A program made the translations under genes and the position numbers. Below the pieces are notes generated by a model. The model was not told the origin of the DNA. It saw only the letters and a list, made by a program, of their open reading frames with translations, and made no database searches. A stretch of 64,000 bases of DNA from the NCBI RefSeq assembly GCF_016834455.1, contig NZ_CP069213.1, forward strand, positions 1,488,501 through 1,552,500. The letters run 5' to 3'. This document shows, piece after piece, positions 10,315-20,494 of this stretch. Every line of letters begins with the position of its first letter. Within the stretch, counting starts at the first letter, position 1. This stretch comes from Shewanella litorisediminis (GTDB lineage Bacteria > Pseudomonadota > Gammaproteobacteria > Enterobacterales > Shewanellaceae).

Positions 10315-10896
10315 TCACCTTTCCGGGGGGCGTGGTGCTTGCTGTTTGCGCGCCTTTAACTGCTTTTGTTGTACGCTGAGGCTGGCTTTGACCAGATGCT
10401 CCACGTCGGCTTCGAGTATGGCCTCATAAACGAGCTCGGTAAGCTCACGGCCTTCTTCGTGGCTGACCGAGGCAACCCGGGCAATACACACCAGAGCAAT
10501 CAGCTCATCTCGAATGTAAACCGTGGTCTTGTAAAGATCGCCGGGGCGCAGCTCCCCCTGGGATTCAACCAGGATATTGCTGCCACCAAAACTCAAGCCC
10601 TGATGGCGTTTGCCATCGCGCTGCTCATTTTCAAGCACATAGTGCAGCACCATGTCTACTTTGCGCGACTGTAATTTTAAAAAGTCCACCACGGCTTTGG
10701 CTTCGTTATCGAGTTGCCTTAATTGCAACAGGCATCCGGCCTCCAGGGTCTTTACGTCACTGAGAAGCTGCAAGCCCACGCTGCGCATGCCAAGCAGCTC
10801 GGCATCATTCGGCATTGGGCCGTCAAACGGCTGTAAATAGGCATTGAAATCGTGCGTCACGCTGAAATAGGCGTTGGGATCGGCTAACAAGGACAT
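10315..10896 (-). CDS. PilZ-domain-like protein with atypical motif
   Basis: 193 residues, no signal peptide, no membrane segment. Around residues 93-105 it shows RDGKR followed by HQGLSFGG: the RxxxR motif of c-di-GMP-binding PilZ domains is present, but the usual D/N before the Ser of the D/NxSxxG motif is a Gly. The rest of the PilZ barrel (VLHYVLENE, GDLYKTTVYI) fits. The N-terminal 85 residues look like a YcgR-type leading domain. It may be a c-di-GMP effector with weakened binding or a non-binding PilZ variant. It lies 67 bases upstream of mfd in the same direction and is divergent from lolC. Confidence 0.6.
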   Translation of the reverse strand: MSLLADPNAYFSVTHDFNAYLQPFDGPMPNDAELLGMRSVGLQLLSDVKTLEAGCLLQLRQLDNEAKAVVDFLKLQSRKVDMVLHYVLENEQRDGKRHQGLSFGGSNILVESQGELRPGDLYKTTVYIRDELIALVCIARVASVSHEEGRELTELVYEAILEADVEHLVKASLSVQQKQLKARKQQAPRPPER

Positions 10897-10981
10897 GCCT
10901 CTTTATTTATAGGTGAGATACCCCTATTATCGTGCCCACTCAAATAAATACGCAAGCACAGCCAAGGCATCAGCAGCGCAC

Positions 10982-12217
10982 ATGTTTTCATCCTCTGCCT
11001 TTCTTATCGGATATCGCTACTGGCGGGCGCGCAAGGCCAATGCCTTCGCTTCCTTTATTACCCTGTTTGCCGTGAGTGGCATTTTCCTCGGTGTCGCCGC
11101 CCTGATTGTGGTCAGCTCAGTGATGAACGGCCTGGAAGGGCAGCTCAAAACGCGCATTCTTGGCGCCGTACCTCAGGTGGTTATCGACAAGCCTGATGGC
11201 TTTGCCGACTGGCGCCAAACAGCCGACCAGCTGCAAGCAAAGTTGCCGGACATCGTGGGCGTAAGCCCATCCACAGGTACCCAGGCCATGTTGCAATCGA
11301 GCAGCAACATCAGTGCCGTGCAGCTTTCCGGCATCCTGCCCGAAGTGGAGGCGAGGCTGGCCACCCAAACCACCACCGTCTATTCCCCCGCCTTCGACAG
11401 CCTTGTCAGCGGTGAATACCGTATAATCCTCGGCGTGCAGCTGGCGTCGGAGCTGGATGTGGCGGTAGGCGACACCATCCGGGTGCTGAGCGGTGAAGGT
11501 GTGGTCTTTTCACCTTTGGGACCCGTGCCCAGCCAACGTAAATTTATCGTCTCGGGCCTGTTTCAGATGGGATCTCAGGTGGATGCCCAGCTTGCCTTTA
11601 TTCACTACGACGATGCCCGTCGCTTGATGCGAAAGTCCCCTGACAGGGTGGATGCTGTCAGGTTGTATCTGGACGATCCCTTCAAGGCCGAAACCATAGG
11701 ACAATCAGTGCCGGAGATATTGGCGGGCGACGACAAGCCGCTCAACGTCCACGACTGGCGCGACAGCTATGGCCATCTGTTCGGCGCAGTGAAAATGGAA
11801 AAAAACATGACGTCGCTGATGCTCAGTCTGATTGTGGCGGTGGCAGCCTTCAACATCGTATCTGCGCTGGTGATGATGGTGGTGGATAAAACCACCGACG
11901 TGGCGGTGCTGATGACTCAGGGGCTGACCCGCAGCGCCGTGATGGGCGTTTTTGTGACCCAGGGTTCCCTGAATGCCCTGCTGGGGCTGGTGCTTGGGCT
12001 GATTGCCGGCCTGTTACTGACGCTGAACCTGAATCCGCTGCTAAGCAGCCTCGGCATTGCCGTACTGGGCGCCGGACAGCCACTGCCGGTGATTATTTCA
12101 GCGGAGCAGCTGTGGCTGATAGTGCTGGGCACCGTGGTCATCACCTTGCTGGCCACCCTGTACCCGGCGCTCAGGGCCTCCCGGGTGGAGCCTGCGTCGG
12201 CGCTCAGATACGAATAA
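10982..12217 (+). CDS. lolC: LolC, lipoprotein-releasing ABC transporter permease
   Basis: Inner membrane subunit of LolCDE, which extracts outer-membrane lipoproteins and passes them to LolA. From ATG 10982 the product has 411 residues. It has an N-terminal membrane helix (ITLFAVSGIFLGVAALIVVS), a periplasmic domain of about 220 residues, and three C-terminal helices, the MacB/FtsX layout. The conserved VMNGLEGQLKTRILG segment follows helix 1. The in-frame ATG at 10913 would add a polar leader not seen in the family, so 10982 is preferred. It is first in a lolC-lolD-lolE operon. Confidence 0.9.
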   Translation: MFSSSAFLIGYRYWRARKANAFASFITLFAVSGIFLGVAALIVVSSVMNGLEGQLKTRILGAVPQVVIDKPDGFADWRQTADQLQAKLPDIVGVSPSTGTQAMLQSSSNISAVQLSGILPEVEARLATQTTTVYSPAFDSLVSGEYRIILGVQLASELDVAVGDTIRVLSGEGVVFSPLGPVPSQRKFIVSGLFQMGSQVDAQLAFIHYDDARRLMRKSPDRVDAVRLYLDDPFKAETIGQSVPEILAGDDKPLNVHDWRDSYGHLFGAVKMEKNMTSLMLSLIVAVAAFNIVSALVMMVVDKTTDVAVLMTQGLTRSAVMGVFVTQGSLNALLGLVLGLIAGLLLTLNLNPLLSSLGIAVLGAGQPLPVIISAEQLWLIVLGTVVITLLATLYPALRASRVEPASALRYE

Positions 12218-12233
12218 TTCAGATACGAATAAT
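12204..12233 (+). repeat. 15-bp tandem duplication spanning the lolC stop
   Basis: TCAGATACGAATAAT occurs twice back to back (12204-12218, 12219-12233). The first copy encodes the last residues and stop of LolC; the second is untranslated. It looks like a recent slippage duplication without coding effect. Confidence 0.9.
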
Positions 12234-12281
12234 TTATGCCCAAGGCATTCAGGCGCGTGGCGCCGGTGAGAGAGAATACAG

Positions 12282-12971
12282 ATGCAAGACATATTGCTTA
12301 AAGTCGAAAACGTCAGCAAGACCTACCGGGAAGGCAAATTGGAAACCCAGGTCTTGTGCGGGGTGGACCTTTCGGTATACCGCGGCGAGCAATTGGCGAT
12401 TGTGGGCGGTTCAGGCTCGGGTAAAAGTACGCTCTTGCACATCATGGGCTCGCTAGATAAACCCACCAGTGGCAAGGTGCTGTTGGAAGGCGAAGACCTT
12501 TACCGTTTGAGCGCGGCTCGCCAGGCGCAAATCCGTAACGCCAGCCTCGGTTTTATCTATCAGTTTCATCATCTGCTCCCTGAATTCAGCGCACTCGAGA
12601 ACGTGGCCATGCCGGCTCGCATAGCCGGGGTGGATAAAAAGACTGCCTTTGGCCGCGCCGAAGCCCTGCTGGAGCGGGTGGGCCTGAGTCACAGGTTGTC
12701 CCATGCGCCCTCTGAGCTATCTGGTGGCGAGCGTCAGCGGGTCGCCATTGCCAGGGCCCTTATCAATCAACCCAAGTTGGTGCTGGCTGACGAACCCACC
12801 GGTAACCTGGATGCCGCCAGTGGCGAAGCCGTGTATGCCCTTATTCGTGAACTGGCCGCTCAGCTGGGCACCGCATTTGTGGTGGTTACCCACGACAATG
12901 CGCTGGCCGCCCGTATGGACAGACAGCTGTCGATGAAAAGTGGCAAATTAACCGCCGGAGCGCGCCAATGA
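12282..12971 (+). CDS. lolD: LolD, lipoprotein-releasing ABC transporter ATPase
   Basis: 229-residue ATPase of LolCDE. Walker [10 protein letters not shown] is near residues 42-50, Q-loop at [20 protein letters not shown] (the LolD-specific region), signature LSGGERQR, Walker [13 protein letters not shown]. It overlaps lolE by four bases (ATGA), so the two are translationally coupled. Confidence 0.95.
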   Translation: MQDILLKVENVSKTYREGKLETQVLCGVDLSVYRGEQLAIVGGSGSGKSTLLHIMGSLDKPTSGKVLLEGEDLYRLSAARQAQIRNASLGFIYQFHHLLPEFSALENVAMPARIAGVDKKTAFGRAEALLERVGLSHRLSHAPSELSGGERQRVAIARALINQPKLVLADEPTGNLDAASGEAVYALIRELAAQLGTAFVVVTHDNALAARMDRQLSMKSGKLTAGARQ

Positions 12972-14230
12972 GTTCCAGAGCTGGCAGTGCATTGCCGCTG
13001 TGGCTGGGGTTTCGTTTCTACCGCGCCCGCCAGTCGAACAGCTTTATCAGCTTCATCTCCTTTGCCTCCACCGCGGGTATCGCCCTTGGGGTGGCGGTAC
13101 TGATTATTGTCCTGTCTGCCATGAACGGCTTTGAGCGTGAACTCAGGGAGCGGTTTTTGGACGTGGTGCCCCATGCCGAGCTGGTCGGCGTGAATGAGCC
13201 TGTGCACAGCTGGCAGACTATGGTGGCCGATGCATCGAAAATCCCCGGTATTCGTGGCGCCGCGCCTTTTATCCGCTTACAGGGACTGGCCCAGCGCCAG
13301 GGTGGTTTTCAGGGGCTGAGCCTGGTGGGTATAGACACGTCTCTGGAAGGGCAGGTCTCGGGGATTGAGCATTATATGCCCGCAGATGCCTGGCAAGCCC
13401 TTGGTCAGGATGAAAACGCCATAGTGCTCGGTCAGTCGCTGATGGACAAGCTTGGCCTGAATGAAGGCGATGCCCTGGTACTCTTTGTGCCGGATTTGAG
13501 TGGTCGCCAGAGCGGCAAACTGGGTGCTACCCGCAGCCACCGATTTGTGGTGCGTGGCAGCTACCAGCTGGGCGGCGAGCTTGAGCTGGTTACAGCCTAT
13601 GCCTCCATGGCGCATCTGGCGCGGGTGCTGGAAATGGGAGAGGATGTCAGCGGGGTACGCATTGCCGTGGACGATGTGTTCAGGGCGCCCAAACTCATCC
13701 GCGAGCTGGGTTTTACCCAGACTCAATACCTTTACATGAGTGACTGGACCCGTACCCAGGGGCACCTGTACCAGGACATACAACTGGTGCGTACCCTGAT
13801 GTATCTGGTACTGGCACTGGTGATAGCGGTGGCCTGCTTTAACATCGTCTCTACCCTGGTGATGGCCGTGCGGGACAAAACCTCGGAAATTGCCATCCTG
13901 ATGACCATGGGGCTCAGACGCAGTGCCATAGTGCTGGTGTTTATGGTGCATGGCGCCATCAGCGGACTCCTTGGCACCCTGCTTGGCGTCAGTGCCGGCG
14001 TGCTGGTGGCGCTGAATCTGTCCGGATTGGCCAGGGCGGCCGAAAGCGCTTTGGGTATTCAGCTGCTGTCATCCGACGTTTACTTTATCGACTTCCTGCC
14101 GTCAGAACTTCATGGGCAGGATGTGGCTGTGGTTGCTGTGATGGCTCTGGTGATGAGTCTTCTGGCGACGCTTTATCCAGCCTATAAGGCGAGCCTTACT
14201 GAGCCGGCACCGGCACTTGCCGGCCGCTAG
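12968..14230 (+). CDS. lolE: LolE, lipoprotein-releasing ABC transporter permease
   Basis: Second permease of LolCDE, 420 residues. It has the same topology as LolC, with helix 1 followed by [17 protein letters not shown] and three helices near the C-terminus. It ends in a conserved [18 protein letters not shown] block. Last gene of the operon, followed by a strong terminator. LolE rather than a second LolC is inferred from its position third in the operon and its stronger likeness to E. coli LolE. Confidence 0.92.
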   Translation: MSSRAGSALPLWLGFRFYRARQSNSFISFISFASTAGIALGVAVLIIVLSAMNGFERELRERFLDVVPHAELVGVNEPVHSWQTMVADASKIPGIRGAAPFIRLQGLAQRQGGFQGLSLVGIDTSLEGQVSGIEHYMPADAWQALGQDENAIVLGQSLMDKLGLNEGDALVLFVPDLSGRQSGKLGATRSHRFVVRGSYQLGGELELVTAYASMAHLARVLEMGEDVSGVRIAVDDVFRAPKLIRELGFTQTQYLYMSDWTRTQGHLYQDIQLVRTLMYLVLALVIAVACFNIVSTLVMAVRDKTSEIAILMTMGLRRSAIVLVFMVHGAISGLLGTLLGVSAGVLVALNLSGLARAAESALGIQLLSSDVYFIDFLPSELHGQDVAVVAVMALVMSLLATLYPAYKASLTEPAPALAGR

Positions 14231-14242
14231 CATTATCAAAAC

Positions 14243-14273
14243 AAAAAAACGCGCCCCGGGGCGCGTTTTTTTA
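14243..14273 (+). terminator. Intrinsic terminator after lolCDE
   Basis: GC-only stem ACGCGCCC/GGGGCGCGT with a T7 run; the A-run upstream makes it potentially bidirectional. Confidence 0.85.
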
Positions 14274-14320
14274 TGGCTGACATGTGAGTTGGCGCCTGTA
14301 GCAGAGCTGCATAATGGCTC

Positions 14321-14371
14321 GCTACTTGGCTACTTGGCTACTTAACTACTTGTTGGCTACTTGGCTGCAGC
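14321..14371. repeat. Degenerate GGCTACTT tandem repeat
   Basis: About five close copies of an 8-base unit (GCTACTTG) between the lolE terminator and the DUF2062 gene. Noncoding, no known role. Confidence 0.7.
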
Positions 14372-14437
14372 CAATTGAGCTGTGTGGCTGATGCGGTGGG
14401 AATAATGGAACCTCTGCCAAGCCAGCCTGATGACGCC

Positions 14438-14947
14438 TCAGCGCGCGGTGCGGTTTTTCCACTTAAAGAGCACCGAATACTTCCATAGATTGCTAATCAC
14501 AAAGAAGCCGATGATGGCGCTTATCAATCCCAGCACCAGACAACCGAGCAGGAAAGGGGGGCCAATGGTAGCCAGGGAGGACTCCAGCCATTGCCAGCTG
14601 GCCTCAAAGACGAAGGGCTGCGGCGCATGGCCAAGCAGCTTGGCCCCCATCTGATAGGCGATATAAAACAGAAAAGGCATGGTCACTGGATTGGTTATCC
14701 ATACCAACGCCACAGACACCGGCAGATTCACGTTGAAGAAAATGGCCATGGCGGCGGCTGCCACCATTTGAAAAGGTATGGGCATCCAGGCCATAAAAAG
14801 CCCAACGGCAAACGCACCTGGCGCCGAACGGCGATTCAGGTGCCACAGATTGGGTTTATGCAACAGGGTGCCAAACATTTTCAGATGCTTGTGATCTTTC
14901 AGTGCATCCGGGTGCGGCATAAACCTTTTGATGAGCTTTTTTGGCAT
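14438..14947 (-). CDS. DUF2062 membrane protein
   Basis: 169 residues with the DUF2062 pattern: a basic N-terminus, then APGAFAVGLFMAWMPIPFQM (helix 1), a second helix pair around NLPVSVALVWITNPVTMPFLF containing the conserved NP, and a C-terminal helix. Probably four membrane segments. The function of the family is unknown. It is divergent from comEC, with only about 30 bases between the starts. Confidence 0.85.
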   Translation of the reverse strand: MPKKLIKRFMPHPDALKDHKHLKMFGTLLHKPNLWHLNRRSAPGAFAVGLFMAWMPIPFQMVAAAAMAIFFNVNLPVSVALVWITNPVTMPFLFYIAYQMGAKLLGHAPQPFVFEASWQWLESSLATIGPPFLLGCLVLGLISAIIGFFVISNLWKYSVLFKWKNRTAR

Positions 14948-14977
14948 AGGCGGATAATGCTGTCTTAACTTACTGCT

Positions 14978-17275
14978 GTGAAGAACCCATTTCTGCTGGG
15001 CTTTTGTGCCCTTGTCATCTCATCGCTGCTCTGGCCAGTGCTTCCGCCCTGGCCGGCCTGCCTGCTTTTGCTTGTGGCATTGGGGTGTTACCGCAAGTTG
15101 CCTGTGCTCAGTGGAGCCCTGACTGCCGTGGCGTGGGTTGCTGTTTACACCCATATGCTGTTCGATTACAGCCATCTGCAAAAAGCCGGTGATTCCTGGG
15201 TGCGTGGCGAGATAATAGCACCTGTGTCTGACAGCGGCGACTGGCAGAGTATAGATATACGCCTTGTTAAACCAAAATTAATCTGGCCTGTTGAGGGCAA
15301 AATTCGACTCAACTGGCGAACAACTGAACAAATCCGTCCGGGGCAGCTGTGGGAATTCCGTCTGGCGCCCCGTTCCATCACTTCGCCCCTTAACGAAGGT
15401 ACCTTTAACGGCCAGCGTTACCTGTTGTCGCGTCATGTCGGGATTAAAGCCAGGGTGCTGGACGCAAGAAAGGTCTCAGAGGCGGCGGGCCCCCGGGGAT
15501 ACTTGCTTGAGCGCATCGGACAGGCCATTTCGGATAAACCCCGGCAGGCGCTCCTCTATCCGCTGCTGACGGGGGAGCAGCAAGGCATAGATGCAGACAC
15601 CTGGCAGCGGCTCAGGCAGACGGGGACTGGGCACCTGATGGCCATTTCGGGTTTGCACATGTCGGTGCTTGGCGCCTGGCTATTACTGCTTTGCAGAGGA
15701 TTCCTGACCTCGGTGGCACCCCGTCAGGACAGGCGAAACCTGGTGATCGCCATGGTGGTAGCCACCTTCGGCTGCTTGCTCTATGGTCTGCTGGCGGGGA
15801 TGGGTATCCCCACTCGCCGTGCCTTTATCATGCTGGCGTTGGTGGTGCTGCTTACCCTCAGCCGCCGCTTTGCTTCGCCCTGGGAGCGGTTGTTGTATGC
15901 CCTGGCAGCAGTGCTGTTTCTGGATCCCTTATCACCCTTATCTGCGGGCTTTTGGCTGTCTTTTGGGGCCATTGTCATCATGTTGATGATATTGACCAGG
16001 CCGCCAGCGCCCATTGACGGGCTCCCAGGCCGGTTAAAACACTATCTGTGGTCACTGGTGAGGCTGCAGCTGGCGCTCAGTATCGGACTGGGGGGGCTGC
16101 AGCTGGTGCTCTTTGGCGGCGTGAGCGTCCACAGCCTGTGGATCAATCTGCTGATGGTGCCCTGGTTTTCGCTGGTGGCCATTCCACTGGCGCTGGCCGG
16201 GCTGTTATTTTTTATTTTGCTGTTGCCCTTTGGGATCTCGGCTGACTGGGCGTTTACGCCGGCTCTCGCGGCGCTGCTCCCACTCGACGGGCTTCTTCAG
16301 CTGAGTGATCGCTTACCCGGTGCCTGGGTGAGCGTACCAGAGCAGCTGATAGCGCCCCTGTGTTTTGCCACTGCAGGCGCTGTCTTACTGTTTTCGCCTG
16401 TTGGACGGGCTGTTAAGTGGGTGAGTGCCTCCTTACTGTTGCCGCTCTTGCTGGCAGTGAGTTTGAAAGGGACGCCCCAATGGCAGGTACATTTACTCGA
16501 TGTGGGGCAGGGGCTGGCAGTGGTGGTTTTCAGTCAGGATAAAACCCTGGTGTATGACACAGGTTTGGCCTTTGGTGAGAGCTTCTCCCATGGTGAGCGC
16601 ACCCTGTTACCGTTTTTGCGTACCAAGGGACGGGAGCAAATCGATATGTTGGTGTTAAGTCATGAGGATAAGGACCATGCAGGGGGCGCCGCTGCGCTTG
16701 CCAAAACGATGCCAATTACCTTGCTGATAAGTGATACCCGGGCAGGCGAATCGATTGCAGCTAAGCAGCGCATGCCCTGCAGACCCCGGGTGTTTGCCTT
16801 TGGTCAGCTGTTGGTGGAAGTCCTGTCACCCACAGCAGCGCCTTCCGGCCGGGTTGGCAATAATGCCTCCTGTGTGATTGCCGTGGGCGATGGTCGTTCG
16901 CGGCTTTTGTTGCCCGGCGATATCGAAGCCTCCGCAGAGGCCTTGCTGCTCAGCAGTGGCGCATCGCTGGCGGCCAATGTGTTGGTTGCGCCTCACCATG
17001 GCAGTCTTACGTCATCCACGCCGGCATTTATCGCGCGGGTGGCACCGGCCATCACTCTGTTTGCGGCGGGTGCCAACAACCGATATGGCTTTCCCAAAGA
17101 CGCTGTGCTGCAACGATACCTGTCCCAGGGCAGTCAGGCATTGACTGTTGCCGACACCGGCCAGATAAGCCTCTACCTGAACGATGAAATCACAGTGAAA
17201 ACTTATCGTGGCTCTCTGGCGCCTTTTTGGTATAACCGGGTCTTTGGAGTTGGTCACAGGCCGATTACAGAGTAG
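14978..17275 (+). CDS. comEC: ComEC/Rec2 family DNA uptake channel protein
   Basis: 765 residues. An N-terminal membrane and DUF4131-like region comes first, then the Competence domain (GTGHLMAISGLHMSVLGAW is the family hallmark) with many membrane helices. A C-terminal metallo-beta-lactamase-like domain begins at LDVGQGLAVVV and carries SHEDKDHAGG (HxDxDH) near residue 561. In naturally competent bacteria this protein carries single-stranded DNA across the inner membrane; here the role is inferred. The start codon is GTG at 14978. It is followed closely by msbA in the same orientation, as in other gammaproteobacteria. Confidence 0.92.
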   Translation: MKNPFLLGFCALVISSLLWPVLPPWPACLLLLVALGCYRKLPVLSGALTAVAWVAVYTHMLFDYSHLQKAGDSWVRGEIIAPVSDSGDWQSIDIRLVKPKLIWPVEGKIRLNWRTTEQIRPGQLWEFRLAPRSITSPLNEGTFNGQRYLLSRHVGIKARVLDARKVSEAAGPRGYLLERIGQAISDKPRQALLYPLLTGEQQGIDADTWQRLRQTGTGHLMAISGLHMSVLGAWLLLLCRGFLTSVAPRQDRRNLVIAMVVATFGCLLYGLLAGMGIPTRRAFIMLALVVLLTLSRRFASPWERLLYALAAVLFLDPLSPLSAGFWLSFGAIVIMLMILTRPPAPIDGLPGRLKHYLWSLVRLQLALSIGLGGLQLVLFGGVSVHSLWINLLMVPWFSLVAIPLALAGLLFFILLLPFGISADWAFTPALAALLPLDGLLQLSDRLPGAWVSVPEQLIAPLCFATAGAVLLFSPVGRAVKWVSASLLLPLLLAVSLKGTPQWQVHLLDVGQGLAVVVFSQDKTLVYDTGLAFGESFSHGERTLLPFLRTKGREQIDMLVLSHEDKDHAGGAAALAKTMPITLLISDTRAGESIAAKQRMPCRPRVFAFGQLLVEVLSPTAAPSGRVGNNASCVIAVGDGRSRLLLPGDIEASAEALLLSSGASLAANVLVAPHHGSLTSSTPAFIARVAPAITLFAAGANNRYGFPKDAVLQRYLSQGSQALTVADTGQISLYLNDEITVKTYRGSLAPFWYNRVFGVGHRPITE

Positions 17276-17308
17276 AATGCGGACTTTGTCATACGCTCAG
17301 ATGAATCA

Positions 17309-19108
17309 ATGACTACAGCTCATAATCAGGAAGTTTGGACGGTGTTCAAGCGTCTCATGGGGTACCTCAAACCCATGAAGTCCATCTTTATCGTCTCTGT
17401 TCTGGCGCTTTTGCTCTATGGCGCAGTGGACGCCAGCTTTATTGCTTTTATCCAACCCTTTATTGATAAAGGCTTTTCCGGCGTTGGTATGTCGGGAAGT
17501 GTCGACATGGGCAACTCATCCGGCTTTGACTCCAACAACAGCGTGCTGTTTTGGGCACCCTTTGTTGTAGTGGGGCTTTTTACCCTGAGGGGCCTGGCCA
17601 ACTTTGTGTCTACCTATGGCATTTCCTATATGAGCGCCAAGCTCATCATGGACATGCGCCAGCAGGTGTTTGAGCATTATCTGACCCTGCCGGTGAGCTA
17701 CATCGACAAGGAAAACTCGGGCAACCTGATTTCCCGCGTTACCTTCGATACCGAACAAATCGCCAGGGCCTCCGGCAGCGCGCTTATCTCCATCGTCCGT
17801 GATGGTGTGACCGTGATGGGCATGTTGGCACTGATGTTTTACAACTCCTGGAAATTGTCCCTCTGTATCCTGATTGTCGGCCCCATCATAGGATTGGTCA
17901 TCGCCACTGTGAGCCGCCGCTTCCGCAAAATTTCACGGCAAATTCAAAGCGCCATGGGCGGTGTCACCGCCGTGACAGAGCAGATGATCAAGGGCCATAA
18001 AAACGTGTTGGCCTTTGGCGGACAGGAAACCGAGTCCGAGCGTTTTGCCAGGGTGAACGATCAGAATCGCCATCAGAACATGAAGCTTGCCGTGGCCCAG
18101 GCCATCAGCCAGCCCACCATCATGATTATCGGCTCCTTCGCACTGGCCTTTGTGCTCTGGGCCGCCAGCTTCGACGCCCTGAAGAGTGAGCTTACCGCGG
18201 GCACCTTCGCCACCGTACTGGCTGCCATGATGGCAACGCTGCAGCCCATCAAGAACCTGACCCGCGTCAATGCCGAGTTTCAGCGCGGTATTGCCGCCTG
18301 TACCACGGTATTTGAGCTGCTGGATACTCCTTCCGAGGCCGACAAGGGACGCTTTGAAACCGACAGGGTCAAAGGCCATGTACGTTTTGACCAGGTGGCG
18401 TTTCGTTACGAAGGCCAGGAAAACCGTGCGCTCGATGGCATCAGTTTTGATGTGCCACCGGGCAAGACGTTGGCGCTGGTGGGGCGCTCGGGGTCAGGCA
18501 AGTCGACCATTGCCAGCCTGATTAATCGCTTCTATGGCGGACTCGAGCAGGGCGCCATTGAGCTCGATGGCGTGAATGTTGAGGAATATCGTCTCAAAAA
18601 CCTGCGCAGCCAGGTGGCGCTGGTCAGTCAGCAGGTCACCCTGTTTAACGACACCATCGCCAACAATATCGCCTATGCCTGCCCCTGGGAAGTGACCCGT
18701 GAGCAGATAGAGCAAGCGGCCACGCTGGCCCATGCCATGGAATTTATCAGCAAACTGCCCAATGGCCTGGATACCCAGGTGGGCGAAAACGGCGTGCTGC
18801 TTTCCGGTGGTCAGCGTCAGCGTATCGCCATCGCCCGTGCCATGTTGCGTAATGCACCTGTTCTCATCCTCGATGAGGCTACCTCGGCACTGGATACCGA
18901 ATCAGAAAAGGCCATTCAGGAAGGGCTGGAGAACCTGCGTCAGAATCGCACCTCTATCGTGATTGCTCACCGCCTGTCGACCATCGAAAGTGCCGATGAA
19001 ATTCTGGTGATAGAGCAGGGGCGCATTGTGGAGCGAGGCTGCCACAAGTCACTGTTGGCTCAGGATGGTATGTACGCCAAACTCTACCAAATGCAGTTTA
19101 CCGGCTGA
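17309..19108 (+). CDS. msbA: MsbA, lipid A flippase
   Basis: 599-residue ABC exporter that flips core-lipid A across the inner membrane. Six N-terminal membrane helices precede a nucleotide-binding domain with Walker A GRSGSGKST near residue 392, signature LSGGQRQR, Walker B VLILDEATSALD and the H-loop IVIAHRLST. The membrane domain carries a G/S-rich insertion (MSGSVDMGNSSGFDSNNS) after helix 1. It lies two bases before lpxK, an operon conserved in gammaproteobacteria. Confidence 0.96.
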   Translation: MTTAHNQEVWTVFKRLMGYLKPMKSIFIVSVLALLLYGAVDASFIAFIQPFIDKGFSGVGMSGSVDMGNSSGFDSNNSVLFWAPFVVVGLFTLRGLANFVSTYGISYMSAKLIMDMRQQVFEHYLTLPVSYIDKENSGNLISRVTFDTEQIARASGSALISIVRDGVTVMGMLALMFYNSWKLSLCILIVGPIIGLVIATVSRRFRKISRQIQSAMGGVTAVTEQMIKGHKNVLAFGGQETESERFARVNDQNRHQNMKLAVAQAISQPTIMIIGSFALAFVLWAASFDALKSELTAGTFATVLAAMMATLQPIKNLTRVNAEFQRGIAACTTVFELLDTPSEADKGRFETDRVKGHVRFDQVAFRYEGQENRALDGISFDVPPGKTLALVGRSGSGKSTIASLINRFYGGLEQGAIELDGVNVEEYRLKNLRSQVALVSQQVTLFNDTIANNIAYACPWEVTREQIEQAATLAHAMEFISKLPNGLDTQVGENGVLLSGGQRQRIAIARAMLRNAPVLILDEATSALDTESEKAIQEGLENLRQNRTSIVIAHRLSTIESADEILVIEQGRIVERGCHKSLLAQDGMYAKLYQMQFTG

Positions 19109-19110
19109 TT

Positions 19111-20154
19111 ATGCAAAGTTTTGTGCACAAAATCTGGTATCAGGGACACCCGGCGGCCTGGCTGCTGCTGCCCCTGTCGCTGCTGTTTTGGCTTATCAGC
19201 AGTCTGCGACGTTGGGCCTTTCGACTGGGGCTTAAGCGCAGCCAGCGCTTGCCTGTGCCCGTGGTGGTGGTGGGTAACATCACCGCCGGTGGCAGCGGCA
19301 AAACCCCCACTGTTCTCTATCTCATTGACATGCTGCGCCGCGAAGGCTGGCGTCCCGGTGTGATAAGCCGTGGCTATGGTGCCTCCTTCGAAGGAGAGCG
19401 TGAGGTTGTGGCGGGTATGTCTCCTGCCGAGGTGGGGGATGAGCCTGCCATGATAGCCATGCGTACCGGCGTTCCTATGGTGGTGGGGCGTAACCGCATC
19501 AAGGCGGCCCACAAGCTGCTGCAATGCCACGACGTGAATGTGATTTTATGCGACGATGGCTTGCAGCATTACGCCCTCGCGCGGGATGTTGAAATTCTGG
19601 TGATTGATGGTGAGCGCCGCTTTGGCAATGGCTGGCTCTTGCCCGCAGGGCCACTGCGGGAGGGCCGCTGGCGCAAAGACACAGTGAATTTTGTGCTCTG
19701 TAATGGCGCCAGTGCCGAAGCGGACGAATACGCCATGACCCTTGAGCCAACTGGCTTGCTCCCTGTTGCTGCAATCCATGGCAAGGCCAAAGACAGCAAC
19801 ACCAATGAGCAGGATAGTTCGGCGCCACGCCCCGGCGACGTTGTTAATGCCATGGCCGGCATTGGCAATCCTGAGCGTTTTTTCTCGACCTTGAGAGCCC
19901 AGGGCTTTGTGCTTAAAAAGACCCATGAGTTTGCTGATCACATGGCCTTCAGCGCCGCGGATATTGCCGCTGTCGACGATGGTCGCCCACTGCTGATGAC
20001 CGAAAAAGATTCGGTTAAATGTCGCGAATTTGCCAAACAACACTGGTGGTATCTCGCCGTTGATGCGAATCTACCGCCAACATTTTCACCCAGGCTGCTC
20101 GATGCCCTGAACCGGGCGGCCACTGCCAAGCAAGGAAACACCCATGGCCTTTGA
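19111..20154 (+). CDS. lpxK: LpxK, tetraacyldisaccharide 4'-kinase
   Basis: Phosphorylates the 4' position of the lipid A disaccharide at the inner face of the inner membrane. 347 residues with an N-terminal membrane-binding helix ([17 protein letters not shown]), P-loop [12 protein letters not shown] near residues 53-64 and the [12 protein letters not shown] motif. Directly follows msbA and overlaps the next gene by 11 bases. Confidence 0.95.
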   Translation: MQSFVHKIWYQGHPAAWLLLPLSLLFWLISSLRRWAFRLGLKRSQRLPVPVVVVGNITAGGSGKTPTVLYLIDMLRREGWRPGVISRGYGASFEGEREVVAGMSPAEVGDEPAMIAMRTGVPMVVGRNRIKAAHKLLQCHDVNVILCDDGLQHYALARDVEILVIDGERRFGNGWLLPAGPLREGRWRKDTVNFVLCNGASAEADEYAMTLEPTGLLPVAAIHGKAKDSNTNEQDSSAPRPGDVVNAMAGIGNPERFFSTLRAQGFVLKKTHEFADHMAFSAADIAAVDDGRPLLMTEKDSVKCREFAKQHWWYLAVDANLPPTFSPRLLDALNRAATAKQGNTHGL

Positions 20155-20329
20155 TAAAAAACTCCTGGAAATCGTTGCTTGCCCCGTGTGCAAGGGCAAG
20201 CTGGAATACGACAAAGCGGCGGATCAATTGATCTGTAAATTCGACCGTTTGGCCTATCCCATCACCGAGGGTATCCCGGTACTGCTGGAAAACCGCGCCA
20301 CGCCATGGCATGAGCATGCTGCCGAGTGA
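20144..20329 (+). CDS. ycaR: Trm112/YcaR family small protein
   Basis: 61 residues, the usual UPF0434/Trm112 size. Starts [18 protein letters not shown], with the CPVC pair of a partial zinc-ribbon-like fold, and continues [13 protein letters not shown]. The molecular role in bacteria is uncertain. Its position after lpxK, overlapping its 3' end, is conserved. Confidence 0.9.
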   Translation: MAFDKKLLEIVACPVCKGKLEYDKAADQLICKFDRLAYPITEGIPVLLENRATPWHEHAAE

Positions 20330-20343
20330 GCTTGATGCCACTT

Positions 20344-20373
20344 AAAAAAGCCTCCCACAGGGAGGTTTTTTTA
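20344..20373 (+). terminator. Intrinsic terminator after msbA-lpxK-ycaR
   Basis: GCCTCCC/GGGAGG stem with tight loop, flanking A-run and T7 run. Confidence 0.85.
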
Positions 20374-20440
20374 TGCACATTGTTTCATGCAAACTACTTA
20401 AATTCTTGCTGGCTTAAGCCCCAGTCACTCCTTATACCCG

Positions 20441-20494
20441 CTTGGGGCGCTTGGGGCGCTTGGGGCGCTTGGGGCGCTTGGGGCGCTTGGGGCG
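20441..20494. repeat. Six perfect copies of a 9-bp unit
   Basis: CTTGGGGCG is repeated six times without error, then breaks down into CTTGGGGG. Noncoding on both strands apart from chance reading through it as Gly-Ala-Trp. Copy number is likely to vary between strains. Confidence 0.95.

Noticed and set aside
10913-10981. Extended N-terminus of LolC
   Set aside because: Leader is polar and absent from the family; ATG 10982 starts the expected protein.
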